Assembly (NCBI RefSeq): GCF_018402695.1
Contig: NZ_JAGYIM010000019.1
Span: 1 to 64,000, forward strand
Source: Arsukibacterium sp.
GTDB lineage: Bacteria; Pseudomonadota; Gammaproteobacteria; Enterobacterales; Alteromonadaceae
Length of the DNA: 64,000 nucleotides
Direction of reading: 5' to 3'
A program made the translations under genes and the position numbers. Below are positions 53,682 to 63,233 of this stretch, in pieces (position 1 is the first letter of the stretch; every line of letters begins with the position of its first letter). The notes below the pieces were generated by a model, which worked only from the letters and a program-made list of their open reading frames with translations, was not told where the DNA came from and searched no databases.

Positions 53682-53977
53682 CAGTTTTTTCTGGCCAAAA
53701 TGTTGTTCGGCCAATTTTTAAACTCTCTGCCGGAAATTCCAGCATTCAGCCAGTCAGCCTGCTGATTTTCCAATAACTTATTATGATCAGCTAACGAAAA
53801 TAACTAACCACTACTTTTAGTTAAATACCGTTGTCAGCAGATACAAAAACCAGTGCAGTTATCGTCTTTAGCCACGATTTTGTATACACTGCAAGCATAG
53901 TGCATCTGCTGGGCTGTATGCAGAGATTAAGGATTTCTACTTCTGCCAACCGCTCACTAACTAATAAGGACATTTCT
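53682..53977. other. Intergenic region upstream of the XrtA-associated ATPase gene
   Basis: About 296 bases between the tRNA promoter and the ATPase start. An open frame reaches back to 53831 but carries no family sequence. The region should contain the ATPase promoter; I see no convincing -35/-10 pair. AAGGA at about 53967-53971 is its ribosome site. Confidence 0.45.
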
Positions 53978-54970
53978 ATGTACGAATCCCACTACGGTCT
54001 TAAAGAGCGACCTTTTCAGCTAACCCCAAATCCCAGCTGGTTTTTTGCCAGTAAACTGCATAAACGCGCTCTGGCCTATCTGCAATATGGGTTAACTCAG
54101 GGTGAAGGTTTTATCGTTATTACCGGCGATGTTGGCACAGGCAAAACCACTATCGCTAATCAGCTACTCAATCAACTGAATCAGGACGAAATTATTGCCA
54201 AGCAAATCGTTACGTCCAGGTTAGCACCAGATGACCTGATCAGAATGATTGCTTCAAGCTTTAACCTGGTTGTCACCGAGCACAACAAAGCCAGCTACCT
54301 GGATGCTATATACAGCTTTTTAAAGCGCCTGCATTCTCAACACCGTCGCGCCCTACTGCTGGTAGACGAGGCACAAAATCTGCCACTGGAATCGATTGAA
54401 GAGCTTAGAATGTTGTCTAATTTTCAGGTCAATGGTAAACCGTTGTTGCAAAGCTTTTTATTGGGACAAAACGAATTAAACCCAATCATTCAGGCGCCTA
54501 ATATGGAACAATTTCGCCAACGAATTATTGCGTCCTCTAATTTAACGCCATTACAAACCGACGAAACACGCGCTTATATTGAGTTCAGACTTAATCAGGC
54601 AGGCGCAAAAGCTGGCCTTATCGCAGACGACTGCTATCCCCACATCCAGCAATATAGCCGCGGAATTCCCAGAAAGATAAATTTGCTGATGGACAGAGTA
54701 ATGCTGTATGGCTATCTGGAGGAGCTGACCACGATCGGTGAGCAAGATGTGCGGGCTGTCATCACAGAGTTATCGCAGGAAGTTGCCAATCAGGTTGCCC
54801 CGCACCCCGTGGCTGAACAAAGTGCTGCACAAATTAAACCCACAGTGCTGACAGAAATTAATGCTATGCTCGATAGTTCGCTGGAGCAGAAAGTTAAGCT
54901 GGCAAAAGAGCTTGATCAGTTACTGAAAAAGCAAAAGCAACTGCTGGACACCCAGCACAAAGAAAGCTAA
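53978..54970 (+). CDS. XrtA/PEP-CTERM-associated AAA ATPase (ExeA-like, TIGR03015 type)
   Basis: A 330-residue protein starting MYESHYGLKERPFQLTPNP, the standard opening of the family. Walker A is GDVGTGKT (residues 50-57), Walker B LLLVDEAQNL with Asp130 and Glu131, and QFRQRIIASSNL lies in the sensor/arginine-finger region. The last 50 residues are Lys/Gln-rich and probably coiled. It resembles ExeA of type II secretion and occurs with exosortase A exopolysaccharide loci. The start is ATG 53978 with AAGGA upstream. Confidence 0.88.
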   Translation: MYESHYGLKERPFQLTPNPSWFFASKLHKRALAYLQYGLTQGEGFIVITGDVGTGKTTIANQLLNQLNQDEIIAKQIVTSRLAPDDLIRMIASSFNLVVTEHNKASYLDAIYSFLKRLHSQHRRALLLVDEAQNLPLESIEELRMLSNFQVNGKPLLQSFLLGQNELNPIIQAPNMEQFRQRIIASSNLTPLQTDETRAYIEFRLNQAGAKAGLIADDCYPHIQQYSRGIPRKINLLMDRVMLYGYLEELTTIGEQDVRAVITELSQEVANQVAPHPVAEQSAAQIKPTVLTEINAMLDSSLEQKVKLAKELDQLLKKQKQLLDTQHKES

Positions 54971-54981
54971 TTATCAAAACG

Positions 54982-55024
54982 GTTTGGCTAACGTTTAAAA
55001 ACTATAAATATAGGTTAGCCAAAC
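54982..55024. terminator. Bidirectional hairpin terminator between convergent genes
   Basis: Perfect 11-base arms GTTTGGCTAAC (54982-54992) and GTTAGCCAAAC (55014-55024) with a 21-base A/T-rich loop that contains the stop of the outer-membrane protein gene. AAAAC precedes and TCTGTTTTC follows, giving short U-runs both ways. Confidence 0.5.
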
Positions 55025-56599
55025 TCTGTTTTCACTGCCGTTAAATCTGTCAATACTGGAGTTGCGCTCGGTCCTGCGCAGCGACAAAGACATTTCTGAG
55101 TGTTCAGAAAGTGTCATCTCATACCCGACTGACATCAGAATATTATCATCTTTCCGGTCCGCAAACTGGTAGTCAATCTGGTAAACCCGCAACGCAGCAT
55201 TAATACTACTTCGCTCTGAGAAACGCCAGCCTGTACGTAAACTCATACTCAGATTACTCTGCTCATCGTTGCGCTCGACATACTCAAGATCCGTGGCATT
55301 CAGTAGCAAATTGACACTTAACCGTCGTTTGCTGTAGCCAAGCGCAAAACTGGCTGAGCGACGAAGCACTAATTCCTGGTCAAGTTCAACGCCGACATCA
55401 AACACCTGCTGATAAGACTCACCAGGTTGCGGCGTATAATTAGCATTTGGGGGGCGGTAACAGTCAGTAACCTCAGCAGCGGTATCAGGACAAACGAAAA
55501 TCCCCAAATCAGTTAATTCGCGATCTAATGATGTCTGGGTTTGCACTGAGTCCGTCACATTCAGCCGCACTGTGACTGCTCTGATATTATATTGTCCCGC
55601 CAGATTCGCAGTACGACCAAAATACCGGCGATCGTAAGCGCCTTCCAACGAAGTGCGACGGGTGGGCGCCAGGTAAAACGACGTCGCCCAGTAGGTCTTG
55701 TCTTCGTCTTCTTCCTCAAATCGCTTTGTGGTCGAACTGTTAACCGACACATTTATCCAGGATACCCGGCCTAACTTAAGCTCAACACCAGCCCCATACG
55801 AGGAAAATTCGTTCTGGTAAAAGTTATTGTTGTCGGTATATTCATAGCTGCCACGACCTATTAATGATAACCGCGACGACAAGGGTAATCCAAACGTTGC
55901 CTGGGCGGCTCGGCTGTCGTAATCACGAAGCTCCTGACGCCGCGTTTTACCCAGTGCACCTTCCAAACGATAGAATGCGGTTCTTGAGCGGTCACGGCTG
56001 GCCAGCAACAGACCGGCGCGATAGCTGTCATTATCAAATGCCGGTAGCCCATCATCAATCTCAGGCCGGTCATATTCACTGTGATTATATTCAAGCCTGA
56101 GCGCAGCATTCAGATCGCTGTAAGCTGCAGTAGCCAGGTTTAAAAAACTGCCATACGAGGTCGCTTCGCTAAGCTCGCCGCCGGAAGTGATCTTATCGTT
56201 AAAAATCCCGCTTTGAGAGTTGCGAACCTGATAGCTGTTGCGGGCGTTAACGCCCCACGTCAGCCGCTCATTGTATAACGACAACACATTGCTGAAATCA
56301 AACTCATTGTAACTACGATTGCTGCGCTGGCTATCTTCGTAAAACAGAGATTCGTGTTGCCAGCTAAATCGGGTTTGCAATACTTTAGAGGTTAACAAAA
56401 AGTCAATTGACGGCGATACCGCTAACGCCAGGCCCTCGTCTGTACCATCAGTATCAAACTCGTCAATCTGATACGCATAGCTACTGGTCCGGATCTGAGG
56501 CCTAATTTCTGTTTCCACAGCCAGTGCTGGCCGCACAGCTAGCGCAGTTACCAGTAAGCCTGAAGCAGTTACAACGAAGCGCCGTTTAACTTGCGCCAT
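54995..56599 (-). CDS. XrtA-associated outer-membrane beta-barrel protein (TIGR03016 type)
   Basis: About 534 residues starting MAQVKRRFVV, with signal peptide ending VRPALAVETE. The mature part is a string of amphipathic strands rich in Ser, Asn, Tyr and Arg, ending in phenylalanine (WLTYIYSF), the mark of an outer-membrane barrel. Two cysteines sit in one loop (FVCPDTAAEVTDCYRP). This matches the PEP-CTERM/XrtA-associated outer-membrane protein, likely the exopolysaccharide channel. ATGs at 56617 and 56611 lie deeper in the kinase gene; 56599 gives the most normal signal peptide. Confidence 0.82.
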   Translation of the reverse strand: MAQVKRRFVVTASGLLVTALAVRPALAVETEIRPQIRTSSYAYQIDEFDTDGTDEGLALAVSPSIDFLLTSKVLQTRFSWQHESLFYEDSQRSNRSYNEFDFSNVLSLYNERLTWGVNARNSYQVRNSQSGIFNDKITSGGELSEATSYGSFLNLATAAYSDLNAALRLEYNHSEYDRPEIDDGLPAFDNDSYRAGLLLASRDRSRTAFYRLEGALGKTRRQELRDYDSRAAQATFGLPLSSRLSLIGRGSYEYTDNNNFYQNEFSSYGAGVELKLGRVSWINVSVNSSTTKRFEEEDEDKTYWATSFYLAPTRRTSLEGAYDRRYFGRTANLAGQYNIRAVTVRLNVTDSVQTQTSLDRELTDLGIFVCPDTAAEVTDCYRPPNANYTPQPGESYQQVFDVGVELDQELVLRRSASFALGYSKRRLSVNLLLNATDLEYVERNDEQSNLSMSLRTGWRFSERSSINAALRVYQIDYQFADRKDDNILMSVGYEMTLSEHSEMSLSLRRTERNSSIDRFNGSENRVWLTYIYSF

Positions 56600-57473
56600 A
56601 GTAATAGCCATAACCATAACCTTTTCCCTGGTTCCGGTGTGCTTTATTAATCAGAAAACCCACTGCCATTTCTTTTGGCAGCAGTGACACAGACTGCTCA
56701 ATTTCAGCCAGACGGGTACGGTTTTCTTCGACCACGACAACAGCCTGACCACACATTGCCGCCATGACTGCCGTTTCGTTAACCCCAAGTAACGGCGGCG
56801 CATCGAAAATCACAATGCGGTCTGAATAACGGGTCGCAAACTCATTAACCAGCTGTGACATTCGCTCACTGGCAAGCAGCTCAGTTGACAAATGATGGGG
56901 CGAGCCAGCAGTAATTATCTTCAGCCGTTCAATATTCGTGCTTAGTAGAATGTCGGGCACGGTTACGTCGGTTGACTGTAAATAATCAGTCAGCCCTAAA
57001 TCATGACTGATATTAAGCGTTTTACTAACATTAGGTCTTAACACATCAGCGTCAACCAATAGCACCGTTTTATCCTGCTCCAGCGCAATACTCAATGCTA
57101 AATTAATTGACGAAAATGTTTTACCCTCGCCGGGTCTGGAGCTACTTACCAATATCAGATTGGGGTGCTGCAGTGTTTTACTGAGCGCGCCAAATGCATT
57201 ATTAATAAGTTTACGTTTGATTACTCTGTACTCTTCGTTGATCAGCCTGCGTTCTTTAGATAACGATACAAAATTGTTTTTCTCCAGCATCGCTAAATCA
57301 AGCTGTACAGTGTGTACGGATGTGTCACGTTGTTCCGCATGCCCCCCCAAACCCTGCTGAGAATTAAGGTCCTTCCCTGTCTGATGGTGCGGCGAAGGCT
57401 GTTGCCCGCGTTCTTCTGTCCGGGCGTTGTTATCTCGATTTAACTTGGTTACTGCTTTTTCAATAGTACTCAT
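56586..57473 (-). CDS. XrtA-associated tyrosine autokinase (BY-kinase)
   Basis: A 295-residue cytoplasmic kinase. Walker A SSRPGEGKTFS is near residues 111-121, Walker A' LLVDADVLRPN has Asp141 and Asp143, and Walker B is IVIFDAPPLL. The C-terminal tail GKGYGYGYYYGAS is the Tyr-rich autophosphorylation cluster. In these loci the kinase is separate from the Wzz-like protein and controls chain length through phosphorylation. Its ATG overlaps the Wzz stop (ATGA). Confidence 0.93.
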   Translation of the reverse strand: MSTIEKAVTKLNRDNNARTEERGQQPSPHHQTGKDLNSQQGLGGHAEQRDTSVHTVQLDLAMLEKNNFVSLSKERRLINEEYRVIKRKLINNAFGALSKTLQHPNLILVSSSRPGEGKTFSSINLALSIALEQDKTVLLVDADVLRPNVSKTLNISHDLGLTDYLQSTDVTVPDILLSTNIERLKIITAGSPHHLSTELLASERMSQLVNEFATRYSDRIVIFDAPPLLGVNETAVMAAMCGQAVVVVEENRTRLAEIEQSVSLLPKEMAVGFLINKAHRNQGKGYGYGYYYGAS

Positions 57474-59062
57474 CGGATCACCCTTAACAACAACTCTGCT
57501 GACCGGCCAAACAGCATCTCATTACTCAGCAACGCTAAGTAACACAATACCAGAGCACCACTTAACGCAGTAAAATACACAAAGTGAAGCCTTACCTGCT
57601 TTAGAATAGCGTTTTTCTCGGTATGAGATACCACACCAAATACCGGTAGATCGGTAATGCTCTGTAATTGTGATGCACGGGATAACACAGGAGAAATAAG
57701 ACTGCGTAAAAATGCCATGGCAATACCCGCTGCTACACCTAACAACAACACAGCGGTATAGTATAAGCCCCGCGGCGGGCCCGATGGTGTCAACGGTACC
57801 CGGGGGGGTTCAATAATGTTAAATTGTACGTCTTGCTCTGTTGCTTCAGCGCGGCGTGATAATTCGGCCTGCTCCCGCTTACCCAACAACGCTTCATATT
57901 TTGATTTTGTGATTTGATAGTCCCGGTTCAGACCGGTAAACTCTGCTTCGATTTCCGGAATAAGGTTTAGCTTACTTTCCAGCTCATCAACCTGATCGGC
58001 ATAGGCTTGCACCCGCACCCGGGTCGATGCCACTTCCGTTTCCAGCCGCGCAACATTGATGCGTAATTCCTGATAAACCGGATTCTGATTATAGCTGCTG
58101 GTGCCTCTTCCCTCCGGCGCGCTGTTAGCAACTAACTGCAGCTCTTCTTCGCGCTGCGTTTTTAAGCGCTCAAGCAACCGTTTTGTTTCCTGAACATCCG
58201 GATGATTCTCCGTGTATCGGATCAGCAAGCCGTCTAACTGAGCAGATAACGTTCTGATCCGATCATCAAATTGCGTCGCAACACCGCCTCCCCCACCGGC
58301 AAATGGCATAACCCCGAAAACCGGCTCCTCGCCTGTTAACTGGCTTCGGGCGGAGGCTAAACGTGTTTCCTGTTCCCTTAGCTCCAACCTCGCCGCCTCT
58401 AACCGGCGCTTTTCTTGAGTAAGCTGGCTGTAATAATCGCTTTCGTTACCCTGCAACATCGCCATCCGGTTCTTTTTAAAATCCGACAGACGTAATTCAG
58501 CCTCAACTAAACGGTTTTCGTATTCTGCAATTTCACTATTCAGAAAGCTCTCTGCGGCCTGAGAGTCAGCCCGGCTTGAACCCAAACGGTTTTCAACAAA
58601 GGTATTCAGGGTTTCCTGCACCACACTCAATGCCCGTTGCGGTACTGGATTACTGTAGGAAATGACGTAAATATTTTCCCGGCCAGAACCAGAAATTTTA
58701 ATATTTTTTTGCAGAGAATCAATCAAGGATTCAAATTGCTTCTCGTCTTTTGCCTGAATATCCAAATCCGTTGCTCTGGCAATCTTTTCCAGATTAGGCC
58801 GACTTAGCAACGTCCTTGCCATCAACTGTATTTCCTGGTCAGTATTGCCTCTTAATGCCAGACCACGCAGTAAGGGCTCAAGAAAAGTCCGGGTTTCGAC
58901 AAAAAGTCTGGCATTGGCTTCATACGTCGGTGGCAAACTATACACATAAAACCAGCCTACCGGGCATACTAACCAGGCAGTAATAACAATATATCGCCGG
59001 CGTAACCAGATACCCTGTATATAGGTATGAAGTAACTCTATCGCCTGTTGCAACTCTTTCAT
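57470..59062 (-). CDS. XrtA-system polysaccharide chain-length determinant (Wzz/GumC-like)
   Basis: A 530-residue protein with TM1 near 23-43, a long coiled-coil periplasmic region (residues about 160-420, many Glu/Arg/Leu heptads such as RRLEAARLELREQE), and the proline-rich PRVPLTPSGPPRGL followed by TM2 near 440 and a further C-terminal helix. It sets polymer length together with the adjacent kinase. It begins 47 bases after the export lipoprotein gene. Confidence 0.92.
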   Translation of the reverse strand: MKELQQAIELLHTYIQGIWLRRRYIVITAWLVCPVGWFYVYSLPPTYEANARLFVETRTFLEPLLRGLALRGNTDQEIQLMARTLLSRPNLEKIARATDLDIQAKDEKQFESLIDSLQKNIKISGSGRENIYVISYSNPVPQRALSVVQETLNTFVENRLGSSRADSQAAESFLNSEIAEYENRLVEAELRLSDFKKNRMAMLQGNESDYYSQLTQEKRRLEAARLELREQETRLASARSQLTGEEPVFGVMPFAGGGGGVATQFDDRIRTLSAQLDGLLIRYTENHPDVQETKRLLERLKTQREEELQLVANSAPEGRGTSSYNQNPVYQELRINVARLETEVASTRVRVQAYADQVDELESKLNLIPEIEAEFTGLNRDYQITKSKYEALLGKREQAELSRRAEATEQDVQFNIIEPPRVPLTPSGPPRGLYYTAVLLLGVAAGIAMAFLRSLISPVLSRASQLQSITDLPVFGVVSHTEKNAILKQVRLHFVYFTALSGALVLCYLALLSNEMLFGRSAELLLRVIR

Positions 59063-59108
59063 CTATCCTCCGTGAACAACATATCCATTACTGCCAGCAG
59101 ACTAATTT

Positions 59109-59744
59109 CTAGAACCATGCTTCAGGGATAATCACAATATCGCCCGGTAAAATATCAACGTTAGCGCTGATGTTGCCGTCGCGGATCAAATCGTCAAGTC
59201 TCAGGTCATAAGTAACCTGGCCGCCACTGCTGGTCCTCACCAGCTTAGCACCGTTGCCGTCGGCAAACTCAGTCAGGCCGCCAACTGCAATCATCAGGTC
59301 AAGTACCGTCATATATTCCCGGTAACTTACAGCCTGTGGATTGGTCGCCTCACCGATAACCCTTACCTGCTCGCTGTAAGGACCAACAAAGTTTGATACA
59401 GAAACGGTAACAACCGGGTCACGAATATACTTACCCAGTATTTGTTCCATATCACGGGCTACCTGGGTGGGTGTTTTACCACTTACAGGCACATCTTCTA
59501 CCAATGAGGTGGAGATTTTGCCATCAGGTCTGACAATAAAGCTGCCTGATAACTCCGGGTTGCGCCAGACAAAAATACTCAGACTGTCGTTGGGGCCGAC
59601 CAGATACTGATAATTTGATACAGAGGTGGTCAGGGATTCCTGTACCGTAGCCCGGGGAAGTTGCCGGCTACTGGAACAAGCCGTGATAGTACTTAGTGAA
59701 ACCAGCACCACTACCAGTGCCGCTAAGAGTCGGTTTGCAATCAT
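59109..59744 (-). CDS. XrtA-system exopolysaccharide export lipoprotein (Wza-like)
   Basis: About 211 residues starting MIANRLLAALVVVLV, with lipobox TITACSSS giving lipid-modified Cys23. The mature part has the polysaccharide-export motif YLVGPNDSLSIFVWRNPELSG and a following SLBB-type domain (RVIGEATNPQAVSY, TVLDLMIAVGGL). It forms the outer-membrane export pore. The ATG at 59742-59744 has AAGGA upstream; an upstream ATG at 59807 has no such site. It is divergent from the priming glycosyltransferase. Confidence 0.92.
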   Translation of the reverse strand: MIANRLLAALVVVLVSLSTITACSSSRQLPRATVQESLTTSVSNYQYLVGPNDSLSIFVWRNPELSGSFIVRPDGKISTSLVEDVPVSGKTPTQVARDMEQILGKYIRDPVVTVSVSNFVGPYSEQVRVIGEATNPQAVSYREYMTVLDLMIAVGGLTEFADGNGAKLVRTSSGGQVTYDLRLDDLIRDGNISANVDILPGDIVIIPEAWF

Positions 59745-59926
59745 AAAACGCGTCCTTTTGTTTGCTGCGGGCTTAATATAACGCAAAACTTTACCCTTGT
59801 GCTGCATTTTTTGAAAATTAAATTTATATTTTATTCTAGAAAAAGCACGATTTTTAAGCTAGATTAGTCCTCACAGTGCAGCAGTTGGAAGCTCTGCACA
59901 AGCAACAAACGCACAAGGAAGTCGTT

Positions 59927-61336
59927 ATGGGCACGTATCGCCGACACGGAAAGAGTACCATCGCAGACAAGCTGTTCCTGATTAGCGAAGTTTCTCTGCT
60001 ATGTTTGTCAAGTTTAGTTGCCAGTTATTTGTACAATAACCTTAATCCGCATATTCCTCTCGATTACAGACTTATTAATGCCGCCTTATTTGCTGCAACA
60101 GTTATGTTGTGTGCTTTATCTGTCGGTTTATACGATCAGAAATTGAGAGAAAGCCACAGCGGTATAATCAAACGCGTTCTCATCACGTTGCTTTTTAGTG
60201 CGGTAATGCTGGAAGGTATAATTTTTAACCTGTTCCCATTTTTACACATCAGCGCCCTATACCTTGCTGTGGCATCAGTCATTGCACTTTTCAGCCTCAC
60301 CGGGTTCAGGGCACTGTTTCATTACAACGACATTACCCGGATTAGTCGCCGCCGCGTTCTGGTTCTTGGCGCCGGTGAGCGTGCATCCATAATTGAGCGC
60401 AGAATGCGTCGGAACGTCGATAAGCGTTTTTTCGAGATTGTGGGTTTTGCACATATTGATGGCGACAGGTCGGCAAGTATACCGGCGGAAAAACTGATCA
60501 CCTTCGACTACAAAGAAAACCTGTTTCAGTACGTCATTGATAACGGCATTGACCAACTCGTTATCGCCTGTGACGAGCGTCGCAATATGTTACCGGTTGA
60601 ACATCTGTTTAAATGTAAAAGCCGTGGCATTGAAGTCATTGAAATACTGGATTTTATCGAGCGGGAAACCGGCCAGATTGCAGTTAATCTCATCTACCCC
60701 AGCTGGATTATTTACGGTAATGGTCTGGATTTAAATCAGCGTTTTAAAACCAATCTTGATTACAAACTTAATTTGATACTGGCCGTCATGTTACTTGCTG
60801 TTACCTGGCCCATCATGCTGCTTACTGCCTTACTTATTTATCTGGAAGATGGTCGTAAAACCGGTGCGTCGGTGTTCTACCGGCAGGTCCGGGTAGGATT
60901 CGATGGCAAACCTTTTTACATTCTGAAGTTCCGGAGTATGAAACCTGATGCTGAGAAAAATGGTGCTCGCTGGGCCAGTGCCGATGACGACAGGGTGACC
61001 CGGGTTGGTAAGTACATTCGAAAATACCGGATAGACGAGCTGCCACAGTTAATGAATGTTTTAAAAGGTGAAATGGGCTTTGTTGGCCCAAGACCAGAAC
61101 GGCCGGAATTCGTCAATGAACTGGTAAAAGACATTCCTTACTACAGCCAGCGCCACAATGTTAAACCGGGCCTTACCGGTTGGGCTCAGTTGAAATATCC
61201 TTACGGTGCAACGGCTGAAGATGCTCAGGAAAAGTTAAAATTTGACTTGTACTACATTAAGCACCGCAGTTTGTTGCTTGATCTGATGATTCTGATCCGT
61301 ACAGTTGAAATTGTGTTATTTGGTAAAGGGCGTTAG
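59927..61336 (+). CDS. XrtA-system priming glycosyltransferase (TIGR03013 type)
   Basis: A 469-residue polyprenyl-phosphate sugar-1-phosphate transferase. Four N-terminal helices are followed by a nucleotide-binding-like domain (RRRVLVLGAGERASII). The last helix is LILAVMLLAVTWPIMLLTALL, and the catalytic block contains FYRQVRVGFDGKPF, LKFRSMKPDAEKNGA, RKYRIDELPQL and VGPRPERPEF. It starts the repeat unit on undecaprenyl phosphate. The ATG at 59927 follows AAGGA; the frame reaches back to 59876. The next gene starts 5 bases downstream. Confidence 0.93.
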   Translation: MGTYRRHGKSTIADKLFLISEVSLLCLSSLVASYLYNNLNPHIPLDYRLINAALFAATVMLCALSVGLYDQKLRESHSGIIKRVLITLLFSAVMLEGIIFNLFPFLHISALYLAVASVIALFSLTGFRALFHYNDITRISRRRVLVLGAGERASIIERRMRRNVDKRFFEIVGFAHIDGDRSASIPAEKLITFDYKENLFQYVIDNGIDQLVIACDERRNMLPVEHLFKCKSRGIEVIEILDFIERETGQIAVNLIYPSWIIYGNGLDLNQRFKTNLDYKLNLILAVMLLAVTWPIMLLTALLIYLEDGRKTGASVFYRQVRVGFDGKPFYILKFRSMKPDAEKNGARWASADDDRVTRVGKYIRKYRIDELPQLMNVLKGEMGFVGPRPERPEFVNELVKDIPYYSQRHNVKPGLTGWAQLKYPYGATAEDAQEKLKFDLYYIKHRSLLLDLMILIRTVEIVLFGKGR

Positions 61337-61341
61337 AAATA

Positions 61342-62193
61342 ATGAACAAACGTAGTTCCGTGTTCAGTGCCCTGACAGTGGATGTTGAAGATTATTTTCA
61401 TGTTGCCGCTTTTGAGCGCAATATTGCACCAGCTGACTGGGATAGCATGCCAGCCCGGGTAGAATACAATACCAATCAGTTGCTTAATCTTTTTGATACC
61501 CATCAGGCAAAAGCCACTTTTTTCATGCTGGGTTGGGTCGCTGAGCGCTTTCCGGGACTGGTCCGGGAAATTCATCAACGCGGTCATGAAGTGGCCAGCC
61601 ATGGTTTTAATCATAGTAAAGCCACCAGTCAGAGCCCGGATGAATTTCTGCAGGATGTCAGCCGCGCAAAAAACCTGCTTGAAGATATAACAGGTAACGC
61701 GGTGACCGGCTACCGGGCCCCCAGTTTTTCGATCGGTAAACAAAATGAATGGGCTTTTGCAGCCTTAACACAAGCCGGCTATCAATACAGTTCCAGTACT
61801 TACCCGGTCATCCACGACTTGTACGGTACGCCCGATTGGCCACAACAACCTTATTTACGCGACGAAGGGATTTGGGAATGCCCAATGCCAGTACTATCGA
61901 TGCTGGGGCGGCAATTGCCCATCGCTGGTGGTGGTTATTTCCGCTTACTGCCCTACTGGTTAACCCGCCGGCTTATTTCGCGTTATGTAAAGCAAAAAGA
62001 TATTCCCTACATGTTTTACTGCCACCCTTGGGAAATTGATCCCGAGCAACCGCGGATACAAGATGCGCCTTTAAAATCGCGATTTCGGCATTATGTTAAT
62101 TTAAGCAGAATGGAAGCGAAAATAGGTTGTTTACTGCAAGATTTTAATTGGCGGTCAGTAAACGAAGTATACCAACCTTATTTTAAAAGCTAA
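61342..62193 (+). CDS. XrtA-system polysaccharide deacetylase (TIGR03006 type)
   Basis: A 283-residue NodB-fold deacetylase. Motif 1 ALTVDVEDYFHV carries the catalytic Asp, motif 2 HEVASHGFNHSK supplies the metal-binding His residues, motif 3 is GYRAPSFSIG, and YCHPWEIDPEQ holds the late histidine. The DVEDYFHV signature is specific to the PEP-CTERM/XrtA deacetylases. No signal peptide is seen, so it may act on the cytoplasmic side or on lipid-linked units. Confidence 0.92.
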   Translation: MNKRSSVFSALTVDVEDYFHVAAFERNIAPADWDSMPARVEYNTNQLLNLFDTHQAKATFFMLGWVAERFPGLVREIHQRGHEVASHGFNHSKATSQSPDEFLQDVSRAKNLLEDITGNAVTGYRAPSFSIGKQNEWAFAALTQAGYQYSSSTYPVIHDLYGTPDWPQQPYLRDEGIWECPMPVLSMLGRQLPIAGGGYFRLLPYWLTRRLISRYVKQKDIPYMFYCHPWEIDPEQPRIQDAPLKSRFRHYVNLSRMEAKIGCLLQDFNWRSVNEVYQPYFKS

Positions 62194-62201
62194 GGATTAG
62201 C

Positions 62202-63230
62202 ATGTATCAGGTATCAGGCTTAGCGCTGGATGACAAGCGCAATGCAGATTGGGACAAATTTGTAAAAGACAGCTCTGAGGGTAGTTTTTTTCATCTTGCT
62301 GGCTGGCAGCAGGTACTGGCAGATCTTGGCCATCAGGGTTTTTATTTATACGCTACCTGTGAGCAACAAATTGTTGGTGTGTTACCGCTGGCAAGAGTTA
62401 AAAGCCGTCTATTTGGTGATGCTTTAGTATCCACCCCTTTTTGTGTTTATGGTGGCGCTATTGGTCCGGATGAAGTTAAACGCTTGCTGGAGCAAAGCGC
62501 AATTTCTCTGGCCAGCGAGCTTGGGGTCGACCATCTTGAGTTACGCTATCGTTATCCTCAGAACAACCAGTTAACTACCCGCATTCAACATGCAACTTTC
62601 CAGTGCCCGTTAGCCGACAGTGACGCCGAAATTCTAGCCGGAATTAAAAAGAAACAACGGGCCGTCATCCGGCAATCGTTGAATCAACAGCTCAGTTTCA
62701 CCCTGGATAACAGCTTAGATAATTTCTATCAAACTTATTCAGAAAGTGTCAGAAACCTGGGTACACCGGTTTTCAGTAAAACCTATTTTCAATCCCTGTT
62801 AAAAGTATTTGGCGATGATGCTGAAATCCTGACCGTACGCAAGGACGGCAAAGCTGTCTCCAGTGTTCTCAGCTTTTATTATAACCAGCAGGTTTTACCC
62901 TACTATGGCGGAGGTATCAGTGAAGCCCGCGAGCTGAAAAGTAATGACTTTATGTACTATCAGCTAATGTGCCACGCCAGAGCTGACCGAGATTGCAACA
63001 GTTACGATTTTGGCAGGAGCAAAGTTGACTCGGGTGCCTACAGTTACAAAAAGCACTGGGGGATGATCCCGCAAGAGCTGCATTACCAGTACCAGTTAAT
63101 CAATGCCAGTGCTTTGCCAAACCTTAGCCCGAACAACCCTAAATATCAGCTGTTTATTAAGTTATGGCAAAAGCTGCCCCTCAGCATTAGTCAATGGCTG
63201 GGACCTAAAATTTCCCGGTATCTGGGGTAG
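62202..63230 (+). CDS. FemAB-like XrtA-associated acyltransferase (TIGR03019 type)
   Basis: A 342-residue protein with two GNAT-like halves. The opening GSFFHLAGWQQVLADLGHQGF, the middle block KKKQRAVIRQSLNQQ and the C-terminal YDFGRSKVDSGAYSYKKHWG are characteristic of FemAB-related proteins in exosortase A loci. FemAB enzymes transfer amino acids from charged tRNA; whether this subgroup does so is unknown. It is followed 3 bases later by the exosortase gene. Confidence 0.9.
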   Translation: MYQVSGLALDDKRNADWDKFVKDSSEGSFFHLAGWQQVLADLGHQGFYLYATCEQQIVGVLPLARVKSRLFGDALVSTPFCVYGGAIGPDEVKRLLEQSAISLASELGVDHLELRYRYPQNNQLTTRIQHATFQCPLADSDAEILAGIKKKQRAVIRQSLNQQLSFTLDNSLDNFYQTYSESVRNLGTPVFSKTYFQSLLKVFGDDAEILTVRKDGKAVSSVLSFYYNQQVLPYYGGGISEARELKSNDFMYYQLMCHARADRDCNSYDFGRSKVDSGAYSYKKHWGMIPQELHYQYQLINASALPNLSPNNPKYQLFIKLWQKLPLSISQWLGPKISRYLG

Positions 63231-63233
63231 CCA